Below are positions 9,196 to 18,860 of a stretch of 64,000 nucleotides of DNA, piece after piece. A program made the position numbers and the translations under genes. The DNA is from Sphingomonas hankookensis (lineage in GTDB: Bacteria; Pseudomonadota; Alphaproteobacteria; Sphingomonadales; Sphingomonadaceae): positions 2,906,001-2,970,000 of the forward strand of contig NZ_CP117025.1 in assembly GCF_028551275.1 (NCBI RefSeq), given 5' to 3'. How positions within the stretch are numbered: the first letter of the stretch is position 1; every line of letters begins with the position of its first letter. The notes beneath the pieces were generated by a model that searched no databases, had not been told where the DNA came from, and saw only the letters and a program-made list of their open reading frames with translations.

Positions 9196-10374
9196 GTGCC
9201 AATCGGGCCCAAGTCATTGTCGTCGCGTCATTACGGGCTGGACTGGCTCCGCATCGGTGCGTTCGGCGTGCTGATCCTCTATCATATCGCGATGGCGTTC
9301 AGCCCGTGGCACTGGGTCGTGACCACCGGCCACGCCTATACCGCGCTGATCGCGCCGATGGCGGCGGTGACGCCGTGGCGGCTGGGCCTGCTGTTCGCGG
9401 TATCGGGCTATGCCAGCGCGACGCTGGTCGCGCGCGCCGCGACGCCGCACGCCTTCGCCGCCGAACGGTCGCGCCGCCTGCTCGTCCCGCTCGCCTTCGG
9501 CATGCTGGCCATCGTGCCGCTCGAAATGTGGGTGCGGGTGCTGGAGGGCGGCTATCCGCACGGCTATCTCCGCTTCTGGCTGCTCGACGGCTGGCGGGTC
9601 GGCACCTTCTACGGCGTCGAATTTCCCAGCTGGGAACATCTTTGGTTCCTGGTCTATCTCTGGACCTATTCGATGCTGCTCGCCGCGTTCGTCGCGACGG
9701 CGGGCGCGGCGCGGCGGATGGATCGGCTGGCGGCGTGGCTGTCGCGCGGCAATCGGCTGCTGTGGGCGCCGATCGCGCTGATGGCGACGATCCGGCTGGC
9801 GGCGCTGTTCGTGGTGCCGGAGGGTCAGGGCCTGCTCCACGACATCGCGGGCCACTCGCAATATTTGCCGCTGTTCGCGCTCGGATATCTCGTCGCGCGG
9901 CGGCCGGCATTGTGGCGCGCGCTGCACCGCCATGCCGCCGGCGCCATCCTGCTGGCACTGGTTGCGGGCGCGGTCGTCGTGTCGGTCGAACTGCAATATC
10001 CCGGCGACGTCGTGCCGCCGCATCTCGCCATGGCGGCCAACCGCGCCGCCCGATCGGTCATGGCATGGGCGATGGTCGTCGCGCTGTTTCACCTCGCCGA
10101 CCGCGCGTTCAACAGCGACCATCGCTGGCGCAGACCCCTTAGTCGTGCAGTATTCCCGGCCTATATCGTCCACCATCCAGTGATCGTACTGGTGACCTGG
10201 TTCACCCTGCCGCTGGCGCTCGATCCCTGGCGGGAGGCGGCCCTGCTGCTCGCCGCCACGCTGTTGGCCTGTGCCGCCGCCTATGGCGCCGCCCGCGCCT
10301 GGCCCGGGTTGGGCATGTTGCTGGGCGTTCCGGCACCGGTCGCAAAGGGTGGCAGGCGCCCCGCGATCTGCTAG
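9196..10374 (+). CDS. Acyltransferase 3 family membrane protein
   Basis: A 392-residue multi-span protein of the acyltransferase-3 (OafA/OpgC-like) family. It opens with [23 protein letters not shown], the D-W-L-R..Y-H signature of the family, with the conserved His in the first membrane helix. [13 protein letters not shown] and the R-R-L-L-V-P-L-A segment follow, then [10 protein letters not shown]. About ten helices end in a short cytoplasmic tail. Such proteins O-acylate membrane-associated sugars such as glucans or LPS; the substrate here is unknown. The GTG at 9196 is a reasoned choice, with GGGAA seven bases before it. An ATG at 9130 is also in frame but overlaps the region expected for the divergent ispG promoter. 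Confidence 0.8.
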   Translation: MPIGPKSLSSRHYGLDWLRIGAFGVLILYHIAMAFSPWHWVVTTGHAYTALIAPMAAVTPWRLGLLFAVSGYASATLVARAATPHAFAAERSRRLLVPLAFGMLAIVPLEMWVRVLEGGYPHGYLRFWLLDGWRVGTFYGVEFPSWEHLWFLVYLWTYSMLLAAFVATAGAARRMDRLAAWLSRGNRLLWAPIALMATIRLAALFVVPEGQGLLHDIAGHSQYLPLFALGYLVARRPALWRALHRHAAGAILLALVAGAVVVSVELQYPGDVVPPHLAMAANRAARSVMAWAMVVALFHLADRAFNSDHRWRRPLSRAVFPAYIVHHPVIVLVTWFTLPLALDPWREAALLLAATLLACAAAYGAARAWPGLGMLLGVPAPVAKGGRRPAIC

Positions 10375-10384
10375 GCCGCGCGCC

Positions 10385-11338
10385 ATGCAGGACATGACGA
10401 CACCGAACGACACCCCCCGCCCCTGGACGCTGCTGGTCCATGGTGGCGCCGGCATTCTGACGCGCGAGACGGTGAGCGCCGCAACCGACGCCGCCGCACG
10501 CGCCGGTCTCAACGCCGCACTCGCCGCGGGCGAAGCGGTGCTCGCCGCCGGCGGCACCGCGCTCGACGCCGTCGAGGCCGCGGTGCGCGTGCTGGAGGAT
10601 GATCCGACCTTCAATTCCGGCCGCGGCGCGGTCTTCACCTTCGACGGCACGATCGAGCTGGACGCGGCGATCATGGACGGCCGCGACCGGTCGGCCGGCG
10701 CCGTCGCCGGCGTGACCCGAAGCCGCCACCCCGTCACCCTCGCCCGCGCGGTGAAGGACCACAGCCCGCACGTCCTGCTGGCCGGCAAGGGCGCCGACAC
10801 CTTCGCCGCCGAACAGGGCGTCGAACCCGCCGATCCCGACTGGTTCATGACGCCGGAACGCCGCGCGCAACTGGACGCGATGAAGGCCAATCCCGACGGC
10901 TGGTTCGATGTCGACATGAAATACGGCACGGTCGGCGCGGTCGCGGTGGATGCGGAGGGCCATGTCGCCGCCGCGACCTCGACCGGCGGTGTGACCGGCA
11001 AGCGCTGGGGCCGGATCGGCGATTCCCCGCTGATTGGCGCTGGCACCTATGCCGACGACCGCGCCTGCGCCATGTCCGCCACCGGCTCCGGCGAGTTCTT
11101 CATTCGCGTCGGCGTCGGCCACGAGATCGCCGCGCGCATCCGCTTCGCCGGCGAATCGATCGGCCAAGCGGCCGACACGGTGCTGGCCGAGACGAAGGCG
11201 ATGGGCGGCACCGGCGGCGTCATCGTCGTCGGCCCGGCCGGCGATGCGACGTGGAGCCTGACCACCCCCGGCATGTTCCGCGGCCGCGTGACCCAGGGCG
11301 GCGCGCGCACGGTCGCCGTCTATGGCGACGAAGGATGA
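10385..11338 (+). CDS. iaaA: Isoaspartyl peptidase / L-asparaginase (Ntn hydrolase)
   Basis: Removes beta-aspartyl residues from isoaspartyl dipeptides and hydrolyses asparagine. The 317-residue precursor should cleave itself before the catalytic threonine in DMKYGTVGAVA (Thr182, bases 10928-10930) to give alpha and beta subunits. Other family features are LLVHGGAG near the N terminus, FNSGRGAVFTFDGTIELDAAIMDG in the middle, and STGGVTGKRWGRIGDSPLIGAGTYAD after the cleavage site. The ATG at 10385 lies 11 bases after the preceding gene. Its stop overlaps the next start as ATGA, so the two genes are probably one operon. Confidence 0.92.
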   Translation: MQDMTTPNDTPRPWTLLVHGGAGILTRETVSAATDAAARAGLNAALAAGEAVLAAGGTALDAVEAAVRVLEDDPTFNSGRGAVFTFDGTIELDAAIMDGRDRSAGAVAGVTRSRHPVTLARAVKDHSPHVLLAGKGADTFAAEQGVEPADPDWFMTPERRAQLDAMKANPDGWFDVDMKYGTVGAVAVDAEGHVAAATSTGGVTGKRWGRIGDSPLIGAGTYADDRACAMSATGSGEFFIRVGVGHEIAARIRFAGESIGQAADTVLAETKAMGGTGGVIVVGPAGDATWSLTTPGMFRGRVTQGGARTVAVYGDEG

Positions 11339-11730
11339 GCGGCCTTACCGGCCTGCACCATGTCGCGATCATCGCCTCGGACTATGACCGGTCGAAGGCC
11401 TTTTACGTCGAGGCGCTGGGCTTCACGATCGTCCGCGAAGTGTGGCGTGCCGAGCGCCGTTCGTGGAAATGCGACCTGACTCTCGGCACCGTCCAGATCG
11501 AACTGTTCACCTTCCCCGCCGCCCCGCCGCGCCCATCATTTCCGGAAGCGATGGGCCTTCGCCACCTCGCCTTCACCGTCGCCGATATCGAGGCGGAGGT
11601 CGCGCGCCTCGCACGCCACGGCATCGCCTGCGAACCCGTCCGCGTCGACGAGCATACCGGACAGCGTTTCACCTTCTTCGCCGATCCCGACGGCCTGCCG
11701 CTCGAACTCTATGAAACATGTCGCGCATAA
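11335..11730 (+). CDS. VOC family protein, YaeR/glyoxalase-like
   Basis: A 131-residue single-domain vicinal-oxygen-chelate protein. LHHVAIIASDYDRSKAFYVEALGF, then GLRHLAFTVADIEAEV and FFADPDGLPLELYE form the two beta-alpha-beta-beta-beta modules with metal-ligand His and Glu positions. It most resembles the YaeR/GloA2-type small VOC proteins, whose activity is not settled; glyoxalase I activity should not be assumed. It is translationally coupled to the isoaspartyl peptidase gene through ATGA. Confidence 0.83.
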   Translation: MSGLTGLHHVAIIASDYDRSKAFYVEALGFTIVREVWRAERRSWKCDLTLGTVQIELFTFPAAPPRPSFPEAMGLRHLAFTVADIEAEVARLARHGIACEPVRVDEHTGQRFTFFADPDGLPLELYETCRA

Positions 11731-11775
11731 TCCTGCGCGCTTGCGGCGGCGGGCGAAGCGAGTAATCCGGGCGGC

Positions 11776-12618
11776 ATGATTCGCCGCCTGCTCCTCGCGC
11801 TCGCCTGCCTGTTCGCCACCTCGCCGGCCTATGCCTATTGGGAATTCGGGCATGAGAGCGTGGCGACGATCGCGCGGCTGAACGTTCGCCCGGGAACCCG
11901 CGCCGCGATCGAACGCATCCTGCGGCATCAGGCGCTGCTGGAGACACCGACCTGTCCGGCGCGCACCATCGAGGAAGCGAGCGTCTGGGCCGATTGCGTC
12001 AAGCCGCTCGGCGAACGCTTCAGCTATGCCTATTCGTGGCATTACCAGAATATCGATGTGTGCAAGCCGTTCGACCTGAAATCGGCGTGCAAGGACGGCA
12101 ATTGCGTGTCGGCGCAGATCGAACGCAACGTGAAGCTGCTGAAGGACGCAAAGGTCCCGATGCGCGAAAAGGTGATGGCGCTCGCCTTCCTCGTCCATTT
12201 CGTCGGCGATCTCCACATGCCGCTCCACGCCGGCGATCGCGGCGACCTGGGCGGGAACCGGGTGAAGGCGGATTACGGCGTCTATGGTCCGGAACGCTTC
12301 AACCTCCATTCGATCTGGGACGGGCCGCTGGCCGAACGCGCCATCTCCACGCCGCCCTCGATCCTGCGCAGCTACACCGCTGCCGAACGTGCCCCCATCC
12401 AGGCCGGCACCGTCGAGGACTGGAGCCGCGACAGCTGGGAAGTCAGCCGCGACTATGCGTATGCCCCCGCGTTCGGCGGCGACGCCTGCGCGCCCAAGAG
12501 CGACGCGCGGGTGAAACTGGACGATGCCACTATCGCCCGGCTGGTGCCGATCGCGCAGGATCAGGTGAAGAAGGGCGGCCTGCGCCTCGCCCGCCTGCTC
12601 GACGAAGCGCTCGGCTGA
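11776..12618 (+). CDS. S1/P1 nuclease family protein, exported
   Basis: A 280-residue secreted phospholipase C/P1-type nuclease. The signal peptide ends SPAYAY, and the mature protein would begin WEFGHESVATIA. In P1 and S1 nucleases the mature N-terminal Trp itself binds zinc, and this arrangement is kept. Other zinc-ligand segments are WHYQNIDV, LVHFVGDLHMPLHAGDRGDLGGN (the HFxxDxHxPxH signature) and NLHSIWD. Expected activity is 3'-nucleotidase/single-strand nuclease outside the inner membrane, perhaps scavenging phosphate or nucleotides. It stands alone, with 45 bases separating it from the VOC gene. Confidence 0.9.
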   Translation: MIRRLLLALACLFATSPAYAYWEFGHESVATIARLNVRPGTRAAIERILRHQALLETPTCPARTIEEASVWADCVKPLGERFSYAYSWHYQNIDVCKPFDLKSACKDGNCVSAQIERNVKLLKDAKVPMREKVMALAFLVHFVGDLHMPLHAGDRGDLGGNRVKADYGVYGPERFNLHSIWDGPLAERAISTPPSILRSYTAAERAPIQAGTVEDWSRDSWEVSRDYAYAPAFGGDACAPKSDARVKLDDATIARLVPIAQDQVKKGGLRLARLLDEALG

Positions 12619-12715
12619 TCCCCTTGACGCGCGGCCATTGCGCCGCGCGCCGTCCCATGTCAGCTTGCCCCCCGTAGACGACCGCGACCACGCGGCGGAG
12701 CGACATGGGGGTAGG

Positions 12716-13012
12716 ATGCGACTTTACGCGACGATCGCGGCGACGATGCTGCTGGCGGGCTGCGGCTTCGGCCCGGCCAAGGGCGGCGCCGAACTGCAGG
12801 TGACCGGCCCCAGCGAGGCGGTGGCGGCCTTTGTCCGGCAACAGGGTGCCCAGATCCCCAGCCGGGCTACCACCTTTCCGCAACCGGTCGGCAACGGCAA
12901 GGCGAGTGCACGGGTGATGCTGCCCCCCGGTGCCGGGGTGGCGACCACGCAGTCGGTCGTTCAGCAGGCCGCGACCGCCGGCCTGGCGATAGCGGTCGTC
13001 GCCCATCGCTGA
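12716..13012 (+). CDS. Small predicted lipoprotein, unknown function
   Basis: A 98-residue protein starting MRLYATIAATMLLAGCG, which has a clear lipobox (LLAGC) with the lipidated Cys at residue 16. The rest is short, lacks recognisable domains, and ends GLAIAVVAHR. A GGGGGTAGG ribosome site stands just before the ATG. It lies 81 bases upstream of the 7TM-GGDEF gene in the same direction, so it may be a periplasmic partner of that sensor, but that is inference from position only. Confidence 0.65.
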   Translation: MRLYATIAATMLLAGCGFGPAKGGAELQVTGPSEAVAAFVRQQGAQIPSRATTFPQPVGNGKASARVMLPPGAGVATTQSVVQQAATAGLAIAVVAHR

Positions 13013-13093
13013 TCGATGGTCCGGGGCGGCCGACGCGACGAACCGAAGGCCGGGTTAACCATTTGTTGGCGCGGCGAATGCATAGCCGAAACA

Positions 13094-14779
13094 ATGTTCT
13101 GGTCGGTTCGCCCGCTGTGGATTGCGCTGCTGTTGGCGATCGGATTCGCCTGCGCCGGTGACGCCCACGCGCAGGCCGGCACGATCGGCAATATCGGCCA
13201 TACCATCCCCGTTTGCGTCAGCCGGGTACAGCCCGGCGACACGCCACAGGCGATGTTCGCGCAAGCGGGACGGTTCGACTGCACCACGCCGCAACTGTCG
13301 CTTGGCGCGGGCGATTTCTGGATATTGTCGGCACCGCTGCCGCGTCCTGCCGACGCCGATGCGCCGATCCGCGTGCGGCAGGTCAGTATGTGGCAGCGCC
13401 AGATGACGCTCTATGCCCCGGCCGCCGATGGCCGGATCGTCGGGCAGTTCGCCGACGAATTCGGCATCGGCCAGCGGCTGCGGCTGGGCGCGGTGGTCGA
13501 GCATCGCTTCGTACCTGCCGGCGCACCGTTCACCCGCCTGTTGTGGCGGATCGACGGCGCCTCCAACATGCGCGGCATCGTGCTCGGCCCGCGGCTGGCG
13601 ACCGATGCGCAGAGCATCCGCTCCGACACGCTGCTCGCCGCGCTCTATTCGGCCTTTGCCGGGCTGGCATTGGGGCTGCTGGTCTACAATTTCGCGCTCT
13701 GGCGCGTGCTGCGCCACGATTTTCAGCTCGCCTATTGCGGCCTGCTCGCCTGTCTCCTGCTCTATGCACTCAGTTCGTCGGGGGCGATGGCGTGGCTGTT
13801 GCCGGACATGTCGAACAACCGGCGCATCCTGTTCAGCTATGTCATGCTGTGTGGCGGCATGGCCGCCGCGCTGACCTTCTGCGCCTGTTTCTTCGAAGCG
13901 CGGGTGCTCGATGGCTGGCCGCTGCGCGCGATGCGGATCGTCATACTCGCCTTTTGCGGCCTGGCGGTCGTGCTGATGGCGATCGGCGCCCCGCTGATGC
14001 CGATCCTCGACCGCATATTCTCGGTGATGATGCTGGCGTCACCGGTGGTGGTGCTGCTCGCCATGGTCCGCGCGGGGCGGCGGCGCAGCGCCTATCTGTC
14101 GCTGTTCGCGCTCAGCTGGGTCGCGCCGCTGGCGATGCTGGTCATGCGTGCCCTCTACAATCTGGGCGCGCTGCCGTGGAACTTCTGGATCGACAATTCG
14201 ACCATCGTCGCGATGACCGCCGAAACGCTGCTGGCGAGCGTCGCCATCGCATACCGCATGCGGATGCTCAGCCACGAACGCGACGAGGCGATCCGCCAGG
14301 AAGCGATCAGCCGCGAGCTGGCCGATACCGATCCGCTGACCGGGCTGCTCAACCGCCGCGCCTTCCTCGCCCGCGCCGTGCCGTCCGATGGACCCCGCAC
14401 GCTGATGCTGTTCGACATCGACCATTTCAAACAGGTCAACGACACGATCGGCCATGACGGCGGCGACGAGGTGCTGCGCCTGTTCGCCCGTACCCTGCGC
14501 TATCATGCCCTGCCCGGCGTACTGGTCGCGCGCATGGGCGGCGAGGAATTCGCGCTGCTGGGCGAGGAATCGATGCTGCCCGATGTCGACGTGATTCTCG
14601 CCAGCGTGCGCGCGGTACGCCTGCCGTTCGACCTGCGCATCACCAGCAGCATCGGCATCTGCCACGGGCCGCTGGGCGACGAAAACGACTGGAAGCGGCT
14701 CTACCGCATGGCCGACAAGGCATTGTTCCAGGCCAAGGCTGCCGGCCGCGACCGCGCCGGGCGGGCATTGGCTGCCTGA
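13094..14779 (+). CDS. 7TM sensor diguanylate cyclase (GGDEF)
   Basis: A 561-residue inner-membrane signalling protein. A signal peptide (about residues 1-26, ending DAHAQA) leads into a periplasmic sensor domain of about 150 residues. Seven hydrophobic helices follow (about residues 185-385), resembling the 7TMR-DISM architecture. A short coiled segment then leads to the GGDEF domain, which starts at DTDPLTGLLNRRAF and has an intact GGEEF active site near residue 480. It should make cyclic di-GMP. No RxxD inhibitory site is visible five residues before GGEEF, so product inhibition may be absent. There is no EAL domain. The input signal is unknown. Confidence 0.85.
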   Translation: MFWSVRPLWIALLLAIGFACAGDAHAQAGTIGNIGHTIPVCVSRVQPGDTPQAMFAQAGRFDCTTPQLSLGAGDFWILSAPLPRPADADAPIRVRQVSMWQRQMTLYAPAADGRIVGQFADEFGIGQRLRLGAVVEHRFVPAGAPFTRLLWRIDGASNMRGIVLGPRLATDAQSIRSDTLLAALYSAFAGLALGLLVYNFALWRVLRHDFQLAYCGLLACLLLYALSSSGAMAWLLPDMSNNRRILFSYVMLCGGMAAALTFCACFFEARVLDGWPLRAMRIVILAFCGLAVVLMAIGAPLMPILDRIFSVMMLASPVVVLLAMVRAGRRRSAYLSLFALSWVAPLAMLVMRALYNLGALPWNFWIDNSTIVAMTAETLLASVAIAYRMRMLSHERDEAIRQEAISRELADTDPLTGLLNRRAFLARAVPSDGPRTLMLFDIDHFKQVNDTIGHDGGDEVLRLFARTLRYHALPGVLVARMGGEEFALLGEESMLPDVDVILASVRAVRLPFDLRITSSIGICHGPLGDENDWKRLYRMADKALFQAKAAGRDRAGRALAA

Positions 14780-14842
14780 CAGCAATTACTTGTAACGCAA
14801 CTTGGCTTGCACCCTCCGCAACGCTTGCTTACACCTATGTAA

Positions 14843-16534
14843 ATGAGCAGCGCCGCACCCGTCCTCGACCGCTATGCCCACCCCGTCGCCTGGGACACGC
14901 CGCTCCCGCCCATGTCGATGGTGACCCTGTTCGAGGAATCGGCGGCAAAGCGCGGCGATGCTCCGCTGATCGACTTTCTCGGCCGCCATTACAGCTATGC
15001 CGAAACGAAGAACGGCGCCGACCGCGTCGCCTGCGGTCTGGCGGCGATGGGCTATGGTCCGGGCGACCGCATCGGCCTGTTCCTGCCCAACGTACCGCAT
15101 TATGTCGCGGCCTATTACGGCATCCTGAAACTCGGCGCGACCGTCGTGAACTTCTCGCCGCTCTACACCGCGCAGGAGCTGGCGGCGCAGGTCGAGGATT
15201 CGGGCACGAAGCTGCTATTCACCCTGTCGGCGTCCGCGCTGCTGCCGACCGCGCTGAAGGTGCTGGAGACCAGCTCGCTCGAACGGCTGATCGTCGGGTC
15301 GGTCGCGGGCGCCCTGCCGCCGGCGAAGTCGCTCTTCTACCGCTGGTTCCGGTCGCAGGAAGTGACGCCGCGCCCCGACGACCGCCGAGTTACCGCCTTT
15401 TCCGCGCTGATCGCCAATGACGGCGGCTGCGGTACGCCGACCATCGACCCGGAACGCGATCTCGCGCTCATCCAGTACACCGGCGGCACGACCGGCAGTC
15501 CCAAGGGCGCGATGCTCAGCCATGCCAATCTGTCGGCCAATGCGCGGCAGGTCGCATGGCTCGACCCCGACGGCCCGACGCCCGGCGAACGCATCATCGG
15601 CGCGCTCCCGATGTTCCACGTCTTCGCCAACACCTGTGTGCTCAACCGGACAGTTGTTACCGGAGGCGAGATCGTCATGCTCCCCCGCTTCGACGCCGGC
15701 CAGGTCCTGGCGGCGATCGCCCGCACCCGCGCCACCGCGTTGCCGGGCGTGCCGACCATGTACCGCGCGCTGCTCGACCATCCGCGCCTGCCGCAGACCA
15801 ATTTCTCCTCGCTGCGCTTCTGTATTTCCGGCGGCGCGCCGATGCCACCGGAACTCAAGGAACGCTTCGAAGCCGCGACCAGGGCGACGCTCGTCGAAGG
15901 TTATGGCTTGTCCGAAAGTTCGGGCGTGGTGTCCTGCAACCCCTATGCCGGGCCGCAACAGGCGGGCAGCATCGGACAGCCGATCGCCCATACCCGCGTG
16001 CGGCTGGTCGACAAGGAAGACGCGACGCGCGCTGCGCCGGATGGTGAACCGGGTGAAATCGTCGTCGCGGGGCCGCAGATCATGTGCGGCTACTGGCACC
16101 GCCCCGATGCCGACGACACGACCTTCTGCATCGACGCCGACGGCACCAAATGGCTGCGCACCGGCGATGTCGGGACGATCGACGAAGACGGCTTCATCCG
16201 CATCGTCGACCGGCTGAAGGACATGATCGCGGTCGGCGGGTTCAAGGTGTTCCCGAGCGAGATCGAACGCGTCCTCTACCACCACCCCGCGATCCGCGAG
16301 GCGTTGGTCGTCGGCCTGCCCAACGACTATCGCGGCGAAAGCCCCCACGCCTATGTAACGTTGGCCGAGGATGCCGAGGTGACCGGCGAGGCGCTGAAGG
16401 CATGGCTCAACCCGCAGCTCGGCAAGCATGAGCGGGTGGACGAAGTCGTCGTCCGCCTGACCCTGCCCAAGACGATGATCGGCAAGCTCAGCCGCAAGGA
16501 CCTGATCGCCGAGGTGATGGCGGAGCGCGCCTGA
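14843..16534 (+). CDS. Long-chain fatty acid--CoA ligase family (AMP-forming)
   Basis: A 563-residue adenylate-forming enzyme that activates a carboxylic acid to its acyl-CoA. The P-loop-like motif YTGGTTGSPKGAMLSHANL, the A5-type VEGYGLSESSG, the hinge region LRTGDVGTIDEDGFIRIVDRLKDMI and the final catalytic lysine region KTMIGKLSRKDL are all intact. It resembles FadD-type long-chain ligases, although the chain length cannot be read from sequence. A short gap with no recognised element separates it from the upstream GGDEF gene. A family A palindrome follows directly. Confidence 0.85.
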   Translation: MSSAAPVLDRYAHPVAWDTPLPPMSMVTLFEESAAKRGDAPLIDFLGRHYSYAETKNGADRVACGLAAMGYGPGDRIGLFLPNVPHYVAAYYGILKLGATVVNFSPLYTAQELAAQVEDSGTKLLFTLSASALLPTALKVLETSSLERLIVGSVAGALPPAKSLFYRWFRSQEVTPRPDDRRVTAFSALIANDGGCGTPTIDPERDLALIQYTGGTTGSPKGAMLSHANLSANARQVAWLDPDGPTPGERIIGALPMFHVFANTCVLNRTVVTGGEIVMLPRFDAGQVLAAIARTRATALPGVPTMYRALLDHPRLPQTNFSSLRFCISGGAPMPPELKERFEAATRATLVEGYGLSESSGVVSCNPYAGPQQAGSIGQPIAHTRVRLVDKEDATRAAPDGEPGEIVVAGPQIMCGYWHRPDADDTTFCIDADGTKWLRTGDVGTIDEDGFIRIVDRLKDMIAVGGFKVFPSEIERVLYHHPAIREALVVGLPNDYRGESPHAYVTLAEDAEVTGEALKAWLNPQLGKHERVDEVVVRLTLPKTMIGKLSRKDLIAEVMAERA

Positions 16535-16540
16535 TCCACC

Positions 16541-16876
16541 CGTCACCCCGGACTTGATCCGGGGTCCCGCTTCTTCCGTTTTCACGCGACGGCGCGAAGG
16601 CACAAAGAAGAATTGGTTCGCGCGGAGGCGCGGAGGGGTTGTGGAGCGGACGCTTGCAGTCTGTCTGGCGAAGCCTCGTTCCTGCCTCGCAGGAGATAGA
16701 GTGCCGCTGTCGCGGCAAGCGCAACCTCTCTGCGCCTCCGCGCCTCTGCGCGAAATCTAACTCCTTCTTCTCTTCGCGCCTTCGCGCCTTCGCGCCTTCG
16801 CGTGAACCAATCTTCTTCGACCGACCAAAACGCGCAACCCTTCCGACCGCGCGCCAAATCCGGTAAAGGCCCGCCG
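16541..16876. repeat. Gene-free stretch with a family A palindrome and GCGCGGAGGCGCGGAG-type repeats
   Basis: A family A unit occupies about 16541-16573. From about 16580 to 16810 the two halves are roughly complementary: GCGCGAAGGCACAAAGAAG and GCGCGGAGGCGCGGAG on the left, CTCTGCGCCTCCGCGCCTCTG and a triple CTTCGCGC run (about 16775-16803) on the right. It looks like an inverted dispersed repeat with short internal direct repeats. No gene or promoter is evident; the miaB ribosome site lies in its last bases. Confidence 0.65.
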
Positions 16877-18184
16877 ATGACCACCCCGAAAACCTTCCAC
16901 GTCAAATCGTTCGGCTGCCAGATGAACGTCTATGACGGCGAACGCATGGCCGAGCTGATGGCGGCTGAGGGCATGACCGCGACCGACGACGCCAATGCCG
17001 CCGATCTGGTCGTGCTCAACACCTGCCACATCCGCGAAAAGGCGACCGAAAAGGTCTATTCGGACATTGGTCGCCTGCGCAAACACGGGTCCGACCCGAT
17101 GATCGCCATCGCCGGCTGCGTCGCGCAGGCAGAAGGGGCGGAGATCGTCCGCCGCGCGAAGGTCGATGTGGTGGTCGGCCCGCAGGCCTATCACAACCTG
17201 CCGAAGCTGGTGGCGGACGCGGCGGCGGGCAAGCCCGCGCTCGACACCGACATGCCGGCCGAATCTAAATTCGGCCATTTGCCTGCCCGCCGCCGCAGCG
17301 GCCCGTCGGCGTTCCTGACGGTGCAGGAAGGCTGCGACAAATTCTGCACCTATTGCGTCGTGCCTTACACACGGGGGGCAGAAATCAGCCGCTCCTTCGC
17401 CCGGATCATCGATGAGGCGAAGGCGCTGGTCGATGGCGGCGCACGCGAGATCACGCTGCTGGGGCAGAACGTCAACGCCTGGACCGATACCGATGGTCGC
17501 GGCCTCGACGCGCTGATCCGCGAGCTGGACCGCCTGCCCGCGCTGGAGCGGATTCGCTACACCACCAGCCATCCCAACGACATGACGCAGGGCCTGATCG
17601 ACGCGCACCGCGACGTCGAGAAACTGATGCCGTTCCTGCACCTGCCGGTACAGGCGGGCAGCGACCGGGTGCTCAAGGCGATGAACCGCAGCCACACCGC
17701 CGACAGCTATCTGCGCCTGCTCGACCGTGTCCGCGCCGCCCGGCCCGACATCGCGCTATCGGGCGACTTCATCGTCGGTTTCCCCGGCGAAACCGAAGCG
17801 GAGTTTCAGGAAACGCTGCGCCTCGTCGATGCGGTCGGCTATGCGCAGGCGTACAGTTTCAAATACTCGCCCCGCCCCGGCACCCCCGCCGCCGACATGG
17901 CGGGCGAGGTTCCGATGGAGGTGATGGACGACCGTCTGCAGCGCTTGCAGGCGTCGCTGCTGCGCGACCAGAAGGCGTTCAACGACGCGGCGGTCGGCCG
18001 CACCTGCACCGTGCTGGTCGAACGCGCCGGCCGCCACGCCGGACAGATGCTCGGCAAGTCGCCCTGGCTGCAATCGGTCCATTTCGACACCGACGCCCGC
18101 ATCGGCGATATGGTCGAGGTGGAGATCGTCGCCGCCGGTCCGGTGTCGCTGTCCGCCGTCGAACGGATGCGGGCGGCGGCGTGA
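16877..18184 (+). CDS. miaB: tRNA-2-methylthio-N6-dimethylallyladenosine synthase MiaB
   Basis: A radical-SAM methylthiotransferase that modifies i6A37 to ms2i6A37 in tRNAs reading UNN codons. The 435-residue protein has the three-part layout. The UPF0004 domain carries three cluster cysteines ([28 protein letters not shown]). The radical-SAM domain has CDKFCTYC, followed by VVPYTRG. A C-terminal TRAM domain begins near [14 protein letters not shown]. The ATG at 16877 ([15 protein letters not shown]) is used; a GTG at 16802 would add 25 residues of repeat-like sequence. Its stop overlaps the hemerythrin start as GTGA. First gene of the conserved miaB-phoH-ybeY-corC block. Confidence 0.95.
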   Translation: MTTPKTFHVKSFGCQMNVYDGERMAELMAAEGMTATDDANAADLVVLNTCHIREKATEKVYSDIGRLRKHGSDPMIAIAGCVAQAEGAEIVRRAKVDVVVGPQAYHNLPKLVADAAAGKPALDTDMPAESKFGHLPARRRSGPSAFLTVQEGCDKFCTYCVVPYTRGAEISRSFARIIDEAKALVDGGAREITLLGQNVNAWTDTDGRGLDALIRELDRLPALERIRYTTSHPNDMTQGLIDAHRDVEKLMPFLHLPVQAGSDRVLKAMNRSHTADSYLRLLDRVRAARPDIALSGDFIVGFPGETEAEFQETLRLVDAVGYAQAYSFKYSPRPGTPAADMAGEVPMEVMDDRLQRLQASLLRDQKAFNDAAVGRTCTVLVERAGRHAGQMLGKSPWLQSVHFDTDARIGDMVEVEIVAAGPVSLSAVERMRAAA

Positions 18185-18753
18185 GCGACGCCCACGCGCT
18201 GGCGACGCGCGACGGCATCACCGACGACATCGCCTATCTCCGCGCCGCCTATCCCCGCGGCGACTGGGCGAAACACGTCAATTTCGGGCAGCTGTGCGAC
18301 TTCTGGCTGCACGTGCATCAGTCGCTGCGGACCGAAGGCGGCGCAGTCGAGGGGATCATCGCCGATTTCCGCGAAGGCCGCCTCGACGCCCAGGCGTTTC
18401 CGCACCGCTTCGTGCCCGCGCTCAACCAGTTTCTGGGGCACCTCGACGGGCATCACCGGATCGAGGATGCGGTCTATTTCCCGAAGTTCCGCGCGCTCGA
18501 CCCGCGCATGCAACGCGGTTTCGACCTGCTGGAGGCCGATCACCACGCGATCCACGACGCGCTCGAAACCACGCTCGGCAGCGCGCGCGGCCTGCTCGCC
18601 AGCCTGAGCGAACCGAACCGCGACGCTCGCGTGGTCGACACCCATGCCGACCATGCCGCGCTCTTGACCCGGCTGCTGCTGCGCCATCTGGCGGATGAAG
18701 AGGATCTGGTGATCCCCGCGATGCTCGAACATGGCGAACGTCGCGTCGGCTGA
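18181..18753 (+). CDS. Hemerythrin HHE domain protein
   Basis: A 190-residue protein with a hemerythrin-like four-helix bundle. Candidate di-iron ligands are in [26 protein letters not shown] (the HxxxE-type helix), [13 protein letters not shown] and [27 protein letters not shown]. The function is probably binding of O2 or NO, or iron handling, but the family is broad. It starts at GTG, overlapping the miaB stop by four bases, which suggests coupled expression. MiaB is an iron-sulfur enzyme sensitive to oxygen and NO, so a protective link is conceivable but unproven. Confidence 0.85.
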   Translation: MSDAHALATRDGITDDIAYLRAAYPRGDWAKHVNFGQLCDFWLHVHQSLRTEGGAVEGIIADFREGRLDAQAFPHRFVPALNQFLGHLDGHHRIEDAVYFPKFRALDPRMQRGFDLLEADHHAIHDALETTLGSARGLLASLSEPNRDARVVDTHADHAALLTRLLLRHLADEEDLVIPAMLEHGERRVG

Positions 18754-18860
18754 ACGCTTCGCCACTTAAATCAGCAACTTGATATACTATATCGGCAACC
18801 AATTCGCCGGGCCGGCATTGCACGCGGCGGAATGCTCTCATTCACGGAAACACCAGCATC

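Noticed and set aside
16580..16810. CRISPR-like array from repeated CTTCGCGC units
   Set aside because: Repeats are 8-10 bases, directly abutting, without spacers; better seen as a low-complexity part of an inverted repeat.
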